Assembly: GCA_000231825.2 (NCBI GenBank)
Contig: JH720334.1
Location: forward strand, 140,341-204,340
Direction of reading: 5' to 3'
Source: Tetrahymena elliotti 4EA
Lineage: Eukaryota; Ciliophora; Oligohymenophorea; Hymenostomatida; Tetrahymenidae
DNA length: 64,000 bases
Shown: positions 25,882 to 36,809 of the stretch, one piece after another
How positions within the stretch are numbered: the stretch's first letter is position 1
Layout of the letters: every line of letters begins with the position of its first letter
Notes under the pieces: model-generated
Database searches by the model: none
What the model saw: the letters and a program-made list of their open reading frames with translations, nothing else
What the model was told of the DNA's origin: nothing
Translations under genes and position numbers: made by a program

Positions 25882-26997
25882 ATATTTAATTGTATGATAA
25901 ATTCTGATCAAATTTATTTATAAAAATTTCATTTCTCTCAATATTTATCATAAAAAGAGGATTCCATTTCATACCAATAAATTTTTTAATTTCATTTATT
26001 AAAGAATTTATTATTCTTAGTAGCTTAGTCTAATAAAACATATTATTTGATTAAAACTGAGCATAACAAGTTTATAAAATAACTAAGAGATCTCATAGAA
26101 CCATCTTGATATTAAATAAATTCTTTTTAAAAAATAAGTCGTAAAAAATATTCTTCTTGAAATAAAATTAATCTGTTATCTGCTATTAAAATTAAATATA
26201 TTTTGATAATAAATTTACCACTAATTCATTTTTTCATTTGAAAATGTTTAAATTGAGATTAAAAACCAATCTATTTATCAATTAAATAAAGCAAGAAAAT
26301 GCATTTAAAATATTTACTAAAAATTTTTATCATTTTTCAACAATTTTCTATAAATTTATAATATTGAACTTCTTATAAATAAATCAAATTGATTAAATAT
26401 GAAAAGGAATAATAAAAATTGATATTTTTATGATTTACAATTCAGAATATGATTAATCTATTTTATTTTAGTTTTTATTTTTGAGAAACAACTCTTTCAT
26501 AAAGATACTATTAATTCAAAAATTATTGAAACACATAAAGAATGTAAAAAGAGTAAGTTTTGAATTCTTAAATGAAGATGCTATTTATTTTACTGAGAAT
26601 AGTTTACTTCCTTTACTTAATAAATTTATTTCATGAATTCTGTTAAAAAATATTATACCTGTATTTTGAAAATAAAAAACCAAACTAAATTCTTATTTTA
26701 AAAAATTTATTTTCAATTAATTCTTTTGATAGAAGTTTTTCAATTGTTTAAATCTTATATATTTTTTTTACAGCTGTTTAAGTAGAGGTAAACTGGCCTA
26801 AATGTGAAAAAGATATTAATAAACTTAAAATTTAAGGGAGATAATGTTATTGAAATGTTGTTAATAAGTTTTTTGAATAAAGGATTTTGATAAAATTGAG
26901 TTTATTTACTCTATGAAGTGAGATACTTTAACTTTATTGTAAATATCTTTTAACATATAAATATTAGAATATTTTTGACTAAACAATATTTGAATCT
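25882..26997. other. Convergent intergenic region
   Basis: Mostly A/T-rich 3' flank between the metallophosphoesterase and channel copy 5, apart from the isolated exon-like stretch listed at 26481-26636. Confidence 0.5.
26481..26636 (+). pseudogene. Isolated exon-like fragment, unidentified
   Basis: A plus-strand frame of 51 residues preceded by a possible TTTTAG acceptor and ended by TGA at 26634-26636. It reads LLKHIKNVKRVSFEFLNEDA, which has the amphipathic, charged pattern of a helical or leucine-rich repeat segment. No ATG and no partner exon were found nearby, so this may be a gene remnant, the last exon of a poorly visible gene, or chance. Confidence 0.22.
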
Positions 26998-29900
26998 TCA
27001 TATCTTAAAAATGTTTGTATGCTGTCTCGTCATTGAGATTTTATCAATAATTTTTTAATAATTTCCCTCAGGAAAGTATAATTAGTAATTTCTGAGTTTG
27101 TCAAAGTCATATATAAAAAACTATTCCACCATACCTGCTGTATGTTTAGAGCTACCTTTGCTTATTTATTAATAAAAACTGCTTATATATTTATTCAATG
27201 AATGTTATTATGCCTTATTTGAAGTAGATAAATTATTTATATCTGATTTGAATCTTAAAGAAGGTCTATTTTTTTTTAAGCTTATTTCTTACACTATTGG
27301 TACACTCTAATCATCTGCATTTTTCTTCTTCTTAATCATCACTAGCTGTTTTAATAAATTTTGAATAATTGAATCCACTTTGTTACAACTTTAGCAATTT
27401 TAAATAGTGCAAGAAGAGTAGATGTGATTTGACTATCTTTTTTTTTTAAGAAAATATTTTTTTATTTTTAAGAATTGATTTATAATAATGATATTTGTAA
27501 CTATGTAAAGTTAAAACATTAAGATAAAATACTTACAATAATAACTATTCAATATTCTTCATTATTTACAAGTTCTCAACTTTTTAAATACTTTTCCTTG
27601 AAAGATGAGTAGCTTGTGTTTAGAGCCTATCCAATTTTTTGAATGTTTGAATTCTATTTTAACCTTAAATAGAAAGATAGTAAATTTTCATAGTAAATAA
27701 TAAATTTATTTTACTTATTGAATATTTAATCAATTACTCTTATTCTTAAGGGCTTAAAAAATTAAATACTGATTCTCTACTTTTCACTTTTTTTGAGCTT
27801 TAATTTTTTTTCCCTTTATAGAAATTAGTTTCTTCTAAGATTAAGCTATCCTCGTCTTAAAATAATTTACTGGATATTGGACCAGAAATCATACTTTACT
27901 TATTTATTTAGGAAATAGAAGCATTTTCACAAGGCTCAAATAAACTTAAATTTTCTTATTAATTATACTAAAAACTCATTCTTTTGTCATGATTAATAAC
28001 CTGCTATTCATCAGCTACTAATCGTTTTATCAACTCTCCTTATCTTAAGTCAGCTAATATTTTCAAATCATTTATTTATTTTTAATCTTCTAATTAGCTA
28101 TGATTCTCTGTTTGGGTTATATTTTAAGTTTTTTAATCTTCCTCTTCTTCCTATGAAGTATCTTCACTCTCTCTTTCAGATTCAGATTCGGATTCTGTTT
28201 CAGACTATTAACTTAAATCCCAGAAAGAACAATAATCTATATTTTAGATATAGCACTAATCTGCACATTTTTAAACTTTATCCTAAAATAAAATAGCTTT
28301 CAGAGTTTTTTCTTTTTATTTTCTCATGAAATGTTTGTAATTCTCATTACAATTCTTTAAGTACTATCTTAAAATTATTTACTTTTTTCCTTCATAGAAT
28401 AAATAAGGACATTGTTCAATAGTATGATTTTTTTGATGGCAAGAATGGCAATAAATATTTATTTTTGATAACTTACTTTTATACAAAACTTCATCTTTCA
28501 AACAGCAAAACTTTTAATATTCTAAATCATATTTTCTTAAAACCACTTTAAAATCATTATAATTTATTTGCAAAATAGAAGAAACCCCTATACTTTTATA
28601 CTTAAGCCTGCTTTCAGTATCACCATTTATAAATTTTAACAAGCCAAAGTACTAACCATACTTAAACCTCTTTTTATTAAAAAAAAGTTCATTTATAAAA
28701 GATAATCTTTGACAAAAAAATATTCCTCCTGCTTAAAAAAATAATAACAACTAAAAAGCTAAGTTAAATCATAAAATATGTTACTCATTACCTAAATTTC
28801 TTTAATTTAAGTCTTTAAGTTGTCATACTAAGAGTATTGAAGAATAATACCATCATTTATAAAATAAAGAAAATTCCCATTTTCTTCTCCTTCTTCATTA
28901 TTATTAATGATCATTTAATCATGGCAATATATTTTTTCTTTAACATATAGAGCTAACTCACTAAAGATTTGCTATGTAAATACTTCTCTAAAAAGAGAAA
29001 CTTTTTTAAGCATCCTGATATACACATCTTGCTATATTTCTTTGTAAATAGTCAGAGAGAGAAGAGAGAGATTTAACAGAGCAAGATTAATCACAAAATT
29101 TATCGCTATACAAATATTAAATATACTTCTTAGCCCTGCATTACAATCCTAATTCTACATTATTTTGTTTAAAATACTTATTAATTTTAGCTAATTCTTG
29201 AAGGTATAGATCTTGTTTTTACTTAAAATCGTATAATATGCTACCTAAGATAATTTTTAAAAAATAATTTAGGATTTTTTTTTTTGAATTTGATAATGTC
29301 ATACCTATTGAGTTAATTGTATAACCAAAAATGCCACAAGAAACAAAAGCAATAAAAATCATAAGAAGTTTTTCTAGTTAGGTTTATGCTGAAAAATCAC
29401 CATAGCCTATAGTTGTCATCGTAACTATAGCATAGTAAAATATCTAGATATACCTACTAGTAACTGATTCAGTTTAAAATTTATAAGTAACCATCCATCC
29501 TTCATCTTGCCTTAACTATTATAATCCTATGTAATTCCATAGGCAAGTAAAAAGATGAGCAAAGTAGATGACTTAAACAAAAAGATACAACAAGGATAAT
29601 ATCCCTAATAAATAATTTTAATTTTAATAAAATGAATTTTCAAATTTAAATTATACCATATATGGTTGTTTTTAAAAGAAACTATTCTCTAAAATATTAT
29701 AAGATTTTAAAAGGCTGAAAGATTCTTAAAAAGAATAAGAATTAAAGTCCATTAGCACCTATCTACTCAGAAAAAAGGCTTACCACGCTAGCAACATCAA
29801 ACATGAAATTAGTGCTAAAATACTTATAGAATATTTGTAGATGCTATTCTATAAAAGTACCCTATTCACTTGACAAAGTATTAAATTAAATAAATATATC

Positions 29901-31155
29901 AATACCGAGTATGACTGATGAGACATACTAAATAAAATTGCTAAAAAACGAATCTCTAGAAAGGCCAAAGCAGAACTCAAATGGAATGTAAATAAAAAGA
30001 GTAGAAGATATTAAAAAGATAATAGCTTCCCAAATCATATAAAGAGGTGACTAACTATGAAATAGAGGAAAGTGTTTAAATAAAAAAATTGCTAGGTTTT
30101 TCGAGATATTTTTTACTTTTTAAAAATACTTAATTGCACATCCAAAATATTTTAGAATGAATTTTATTAGCTTTCTATAGTTCTTAAAAGATAAGAATCC
30201 TTTTAAATTGTCGTAAGTCATAAATTTACCTAAAGTATATTTGTTAAATTGAGAAAATTAAATTGTGTTGGTTTAATTGCTAGATAAATCATTTATAAGT
30301 CTAACTTAAACTTCGCTAAGTTCACTAGGTCTAAAAAAGAGCTAAATTTATTTTGCTGCTGTCTTCATTTTAGAAACTAGAGCCAATATTCCAATCCAAT
30401 TCTTTTTCCACACATCTTTTTAATTTCTACTTTCTAAATTGAGTAAATTGTTTCTTTTTTTAAAAGCCCTCTAATTTAATCCTGTTTCTTTCTAATCATT
30501 TGTCTTATAAACATCTACTATATTTACTTTTTGATTTTTTTATTGTATTCATAAAATCAGATAAAATTACCATCATAATCAGTTTATGATAAACTTTGTC
30601 TAATATGTTGACATATTCTATTATCTGTTTGAGAAAACTAACTTTGAGCCTCATTCTCGTCTTTTTGTGGCACTTCACTTTTGTCTAAAAACTTAAACTA
30701 TGTATCTTCATTCTAATTTCCATAACTTTAGTCAATTTAATCTATTTACAAATTGTAAAAAACTCTAAATAAAATAAACATTTTATTTTAGATTACTTAA
30801 ATAAAGATAATTTTAAAAATATAAATGCCATTATTCCTTCAAAAAAACAATAAGCATTATTTTAATTGCTTATCCTTGAACTAAATTTAAATGAAAATTA
30901 TTTACTTTCATTTGTTAGAAATTGAGCTTGCTAGTTTCTAGAAAGGTTTAAAACATCATTTTGGATAGTAGCATTACTATTCTTATAAGCAGTTATAATT
31001 TAAGTAGGAAATTGCAGCAAAGAGTGTGATTAATCTCCATCATTTTATTTCTACTATTCCAATTTAGCTGATTTGTGCTTAGAAAATATGCCTGATCCTT
31101 TACAACTTAGGTTCAAAGAATTCATTAAAGATGCTCTTTGTAAATTGTGAGCCAT
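26998..31155 (-). CDS. CNG/HCN-like K+ channel with zinc knuckle, array copy 5
   Basis: Closest relative of copy 4, collinear along its whole length. Starts at the ATG at 31155 (MAHNLQRASLMNSLNL), reads GSGIFSKH, KLEQQKQN and the shared GDQSHSLLQFPTQ motif, and splices in phase 1 to a TAG acceptor just before IDQSYGNQNEDTQF. A frame change near 30555-30605 is explained by a ~51-bp GTAATT...ATAG intron rather than by mutation. Pore TMTTIGYGDFSA (about 29400), S6, C-linker, binding-like fold, knuckle CHSCHQKNHTIEQC (28409-28450), SFWDLSQQSE followed by a Glu/Ser-rich tail, and a final exon with FDKLRNYQLYFPEGN ending in TGA at 26998. Predicted K+ selective; same altered cyclic-nucleotide pocket as the other copies. 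Confidence 0.9.
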
Positions 31156-32887
31156 AATTGAAATTTGTTTTACAAAATTATGGATACTTAAGTTAAAGCT
31201 ACTTAAATAAAAATAAATTATTTGTTCTACTTTTTAATTTCTAGCTAATTGATTTATTTGCTAATTATTTGTTAAATTATAAAAATTAATAAACTTTTTT
31301 TAGATGAAATACTGCTTTTCAAACTAAAAAGTGTACATAAAATACATATTTTAATTATTTTGTTTAATGTAAGTTAAAGCTCATAATTCTATGATAAAGC
31401 AAAAATAAGAAAGAAATATGTATTATGTAATTTTTATATTGTTAATGATAATTTTATTTTTGTTAAGAAGGAAAGTATATTGAAAAGTTTTCAAGTTTAT
31501 ATTAATAATAAAAATATTAATAACAGATAGAATAGGATAAAATATGAAGACTCATAAATGAAAAAAAAAAAAAAAATTTGAATTTGAATAACTTAATCCT
31601 AATTTTATTTAAATTTTAACTTTATTAAGAATATAAAAAGTTACTCAACTTAAGATTAATCATTTCAAATTTTATTAAAAATAAAAAATAACTGATACTG
31701 GTATTCCAAGTTTTGTTTATTATTGACTTAACGTTAAATAATAATATAGTAATTATAATACCTTTAATTTTGGGTGAATTAATTTATGTAAAAATAAAAA
31801 TCATAAACAGATAAAAATATTAAGAAGTTTATTTATTTATTCAGCTTTACCAATAATAAATAAAAATTTACTTTACTTTAAGACTTTTTTTTTATTTTTT
31901 GATAAATTTTGATAAATTAATTGCTAAATAAATATTAAGTTAATGATTAATATTCTTCAAAGTCATTAATAAATCATATTAAAAATCACCATTTTGAACA
32001 AATTAAATATTGTGTAATGAGTCTCTTAAACTAACATAAGACTTCAATACAATTTGTTTTTTTGTCTGACACAATTAATTAAATTCATTTTAGAGTGAAA
32101 TTCAAGCACATGCCTGATATTTTTCATAAGCAAAACTACCTAAAAGAAGTTTATTGATTTAATTATTTCTTAAAAATAACCTTTTTTCAACTCAAAATGG
32201 GTATAGCTTTTAGACTTTTAATTTTAACTACTAATCTTTAAATTTGCATATACATTTCATAGCAAAGAAATAATCAAATTTCAATTATCTACTGAATGAC
32301 TAACGATATCTTAATTTATTTTAGAAAATATTAGAATTATAATAGATAACTATTCACTTCTACTATTAAATATGGTTTGTATTTTTATTTACATTTCTGA
32401 AAACTGTTTAAAAAAATGAGAGATCACTCATAATAAAATAGATACATTTGCTATTCATTTTCTTCTGAAAGATTTTATTAAAATGGAGGCAAATTTTTAA
32501 TGCTTTTAATGAAAAAAGTGTTCACTTATCCAAAAAAATATTAAATAGTAAATAATTACTTCTTAAATAATTGTTAAATTTCATTTAAATAGCTTTAAGA
32601 AATGCTATTAATTATTATCTTAAATAATATTAAGTACTAATAAAAATCATTTTTTTCGTGTTATTTTTTTTGAAATAAAGAAGAAATAAATATGATTTTT
32701 CTGAAATAAAAGTAAAATTTTATATTTGATAACCCTCGCCTCACTTAAAAAGCAAAGTTAGAATCAAATAATAAAAAAAAGTTCATAGTTAGTTCGAATC
32801 AGTATAAAATTATTTTTTAAAATATAAAAATTTATCAATTAAAACAGAATTAGATAGTTTTAAATTTAAAAAGTTATACAAAAATTT
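31156..32887. other. Intergenic region, 1.7 kb
   Basis: A/T-rich with a 15-16-base poly-A run near 31561. It holds the copy 5 promoter and the apyrase 3' end. A 20-residue plus-strand frame near 32090-32160 after a TTTTAG has mild coding character but no context. Nothing else recognised. Confidence 0.45.
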
Positions 32888-34367
32888 TCAATAATTTATA
32901 TCATTTACTAATTCTATGCATATTTACCCATATAAATCTCTACAAGATAGCTCACTAATTCTTTACATAAGCAAGGCTAGAGTCCACCCTGGACTAACAG
33001 AGTTAATTTTTTCTGGAACAAAAATTGATCTGTCTAGTTCAATATTATATCCAAATTTTAGCAAATTATAGACATAAGTCACCAAAAAAAGAATATTTTC
33101 CAGATCTTCCTCATCTTTAAATAAGCTTTAGACTTGATTCCATGTAAAAGAATAGAGTTCTTATATTTTAAATGAAAAATCTCTCAAAATAAATTAATTA
33201 TTGAATCCTAAAAAATGTGCTGCTTTTTAAATTCCACTTGATGCATATATGACCATATGAGCAGGTATAAGGTATTAATATTAGTTTTACAATGCACATT
33301 GCTTAACATCTTAAAAAAGACAATTCTCTTTGTTAACCTCTAAGTAATTTATTATAGAATTACTGCATTCTTCATATTATCCAAGACCTCTTATTTAGTA
33401 TGTAGTTTCATTTATTTTTTATATTCCTTCATAACCATGAAAGAAGCAAGGAGAGTATATGAATGAAGAATCAGTAGGATTCTAAGAAAGAAGTATATTC
33501 TTTCTTGCTTTTATTTTTCCATATCCAAGATAAGAATAAGTATAAATATGCCAATCATTGAAACCATTAATGATCATATCAAAATCATAAGATTAATTAC
33601 TCTCTATTTTATATAAATTAAAAAGTAATTTAGAAGCCTACTGAAAGAAAAACTTCATATTAAGAATAATAATGTATTTTATTAAAAATGAATAAATAAA
33701 AAATGGTGATAATTAAAAATAATCTTTTACCAATACGTTTAGTCTTCGGAAGAAATGCAATCTAAGTAGAAGCTCCTCCTAGCTCAATCGTAGCTACAGT
33801 TAATTTGACTTGATTTTCTTTAAAAGTAAGCATATTAAGAAGGTAGTTAACTGAAACCCATAAATATGCCCCTTCTTACTAACCAGTTAAAATTGAGCAC
33901 CATTCATCTTATTTTAATAAGGGAAAATAATATCCTTATTAGCTTAGTAATTTTTTGGATTCACCAATGATTTATGTTTAATTTTATTTGCCTATAAATC
34001 TCATACCCGCTGTAGCTCCTAAGATAATAGGAGTTTAATGTCTCATAACTTATGGAACTGTTTGATTAATATAAGTAAAGATATCATCAAAGTATTCCTA
34101 TAATTTGATGCTCTAGCCATAAAAATGTGCTAGAGGCTCTTTAAATTTTTTTGATTGTGTAGCATTTAAATTAAAATGAGGAACTAAAGAAGCTCGTAAA
34201 CAAGGCCATTAATAAATTTATACTTTTGTGCCAGAAGACCCAGCATCAAGTACTACTCCATAACAAATATCTGCTAAATTAGTTAAATAAACAATATAAG
34301 ATAGCAAGATAATTAAAATACCAGTAATTAATATAAATTATTTTTTCTATTTAGAATTTTTTATCAT
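32888..34367 (-). CDS. Apyrase / NTPDase (GDA1-CD39 family), membrane anchored
   Basis: Hydrolyses nucleoside tri- and diphosphates in the secretory pathway or at the cell surface. The N-terminus has a single hydrophobic segment (LITGILIILLSYIVYLT) after a short lysine-rich head, so it is a type II or signal-anchor protein. Apyrase conserved regions in order: VVLDAGSSGTKVQIY (ACR1), LGATAGMR (ACR2), GQQEGAYLWVSVNYLL (ACR3), IELGGASTQIAF (ACR4), YSYLGYGKIKAR (ACR5), and a C-terminal SPGWTLALL block. About 460 residues, usual for the family. Two coding blocks, 34367-33731 and about 33640-32888, flank a GTAAAAG...TTTCAG intron, but the junction is out of phase by one base (the first block leaves one extra base, the second starts in phase 0), so either the splice sites or the base sequence are not as they seem. 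An in-frame TAG encodes the Gln of ACR4. Confidence 0.9.
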
Positions 34368-34845
34368 AAATTTCTTTCTTTCTTATATTATTTAATGATA
34401 AGCTTAGAAAATTTTGCTTTACTTTTTAACTACTACTAATTGCAAAGTTAACAATTATATAGATCTATTTATTAAAAAAGTCAGAATTATATACTTCTAA
34501 AACAATCCTAATAATATTTCAAATTGATAATTATTAAATTAAAATATGTTAAGAATAAAAAAGTTCCTTCCTATTTTTATACAAAATGATTAATTTTTAG
34601 CTACCTTAATATTTAATTGTGAATAATGTTATTGAATAAGATTTACAGATGTAAAAAATATTTTAAAAAGCATAAATAATTTTCTCTTTTTTATCATGAA
34701 ATGACTTAATTTAAAGAAGAGAAGGAATTATTAATATATTTTGATAATAAAAATAGTAATACATTTTAATTAAAATTTATCATATTCTTTCACTAAACAA
34801 TTTATTTATTTTTTTACAAAATCATTATTTTGACATCTAGTCAAA

Positions 34846-35430
34846 ATGATTAGAGTTTTTAAAAAGAATATTTAAAGTAAATAATAATATAATTTTTTAT
34901 CTAAGATATTTAACTGACATTTTCTCTCATTATTTTAATTATCAGATTTAGAAGAGAAGAATTAGATTGCTTATTAAAATAGAAATTTATAAATACTTTA
35001 ATTGTTTGCTGGGTTTATAAAAAAATTAGATTATTTGGAATATTTAAAGGCTAACCAGTTTAGTTTATTGGCTGGTAAATATTTTAATATTTTTATTATT
35101 ATTTTAAATAACTGATGAAAATAAATTGCTTTGAAATATATTTTTCAGATAGATGACATAAGAATGAAGAGCAACAAAGCAAGAAATGATGTATTTTCTA
35201 AGTAAAAATTGGAGTTTAATTTGAATGATAAATTTAATTAGTGCTCAACACAAACAGAAAGTATAGCCTTCATCAAAATTTATCAGACAGACTTTAGAAA
35301 TTAAAAATAAAATATTCAAAATAGTTTAAAATGTATGCTTACAGGATTTAGTTATTCTTATAAATCGCATATTACTTTATTTAAACAAGTAAAATATAAA
35401 ACTCAATAATAATTGTAACAAAGAAATTAA
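34846..35430 (+). CDS. Small unidentified protein, three exons
   Basis: Exon 1 (34846-34876) encodes MIRVFKKNIQ. A GTAAAT...TATCAG intron leads in phase 1 to exon 2 (34946-35074), which reads QILQLFAGFIKKLDYLEYLK. A second GTAAAT...CAGATAG intron leads in phase 1 to exon 3 from 35153 (DIRMKSNKARNDVFSKQKLE, then CSTQTESIAFIKIYQTDF). Two phase-matched introns and a charged, varied composition argue for a real gene. The 3' end is unclear: the frame remains open past 35430 into the antisense of the desaturase, so a further short intron (a GTAAAA donor near 35390 followed by TGA near 35457) probably ends it. No signal peptide or domain recognised. Confidence 0.5.
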
Positions 35431-35492
35431 TTTATTTATTCATAACTACCTTATTCTTTTGATTTACTGTTTAAATTTGCTTTTATTATTTT

Positions 35493-36809
35493 TCATTCCC
35501 ACTTAGAGATCTTTTAGTCAACAGTCTTGAAAGGTCCCCAAGTGCAAACTCTAAGTCTTCTTTTAATGAATTCCTTCTTTTCTTCAAATGATAAATCCTA
35601 ATTTAAAACCATTTTCTTAGCTAAAACATCATAATTTGCACTTGCTACTAAGACAAACATTTCAAAGACCTAAGTGTCTTTGAACATAGCAGCTTGCTTG
35701 CCCTTGGAGTATTCTTCCTTGTGCTTTAAATAGAGGTCATAATTCTTTGTCCAGTGAACTCCAGGATATTAGTGGTGGACAACATGATAATCTTCATTTA
35801 AAACATTGAATACACCATCTACTATAGTGACACTGTTAATATATTCGTTTTCTGGGTCTTAGTCGTCAATGAAAGCATGCCATGCCCAGTTAATTGCTGA
35901 AAGAATAAAGAAATTTTCAAACATAGGGTAGATAACATACCAGAAAGTGAATGAGAAGTTGGTAAGCTTTAATACTAATACAACGAAGGAGAACCAATAG
36001 GCAGATCCGAAGAACATCTTGATGCATATGTTATACTTTCTTTCCTTATAGAATTAAATAATTGTAGAAATATTTAATGAATATAAGGCAAATCTTGGAA
36101 TGTATCTAATCCAGTTGAGGAATGAGTCTCTTGGTCTATCAGAGGTACTGACAACATCTTCTTCTCTGTTGTCATATTTGTGATGGTTGATAGAATGGCC
36201 ATAAACAAAACTTGCTGGTAAGACACCAAAGAATAAACCTATCCACCAGTTGAAAATCTTGCTTAAGAAAGTGTAGGGTTCTTTGTAAAGAGCAGCTCCC
36301 ATGTGTCCTTCCTTGTGGGAAAGGGCATAACACCAAGTGAAGTTAATGAGATAGGGACCAAGTCTGAAAAGGTTGTACAAAATACAAAGAGTCCAGCTGA
36401 AACCATTTGTCATATGGTCATTCAAGCAGTAGAGAAAACACAAGGGTAGAACTACTGCTAATAAAATAATAACATTGATTGTGTAGGTATCTTCCTTGTA
36501 TGCAACAAATCTTTGATTAAACTTCTCAGTTTTGGAATTGATCCATCTAGAGATGATGAAAATAATACCTGTACCATTAGTACCTCTGAAACCTCTATCG
36601 ATCAAGTCCCAGAGAGTACTTAAAATAACCAAGAAAATGACAGGGGAGGAAATAATAGTACAGAAAATACCAGCTACAAGCCAGATTGTTTCACGTACTA
36701 CTGCCTACTTAGATGGCTAGCTCTAAACAGTCTAAGTATTTTCCTTAGTTTAGGTAGCCTCTTTCTTAGTAGAGTCAGCTGTTTTGACAGAGTCTCCTCT
36801 TTTGTTCAT
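35493..36809 (-). CDS. Fatty acid desaturase/hydroxylase-like membrane di-iron enzyme
   Basis: A single exon of 438 residues, without introns, from the ATG at 36809 to TGA at 35493. This superfamily uses a histidine-bound di-iron centre to desaturate or hydroxylate acyl or alkyl chains in the ER membrane. Histidine boxes: HKEGH near residue 180, HSINHHKYDN near 225, and HVVHHQYP near 335. Hydrophobic segments precede the first box and lie between the second and third (SAYWFSFVVLVLKL). The N-terminal ~45 residues are polar and Gln/Thr-rich. Codon choice is distinct from neighbours: many C-ending codons, and few TAA/TAG, which in Tetrahymena-like genomes goes with strong expression. Other family members (sterol desaturase-like, alkane hydroxylase-like) are not excluded; the exact substrate is unknown. 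Its 3' end faces the plus-strand gene at 34846. Confidence 0.85.

Noticed and set aside
30550..30610. Apparent frameshift with in-frame TGA in channel copy 5
   Set aside because: A ~51-bp GTAATT...ATAG intron restores the frame exactly, so there is no need to call a broken gene.
11526..31058. Conserved blocks about 250 bp upstream of the second exon in four channel genes, first taken as a shared promoter element
   Set aside because: In one frame they are coding, with a conserved peptide motif and mostly synonymous changes, an upstream ATG and a shared phase-1 intron. They belong to exon 1.
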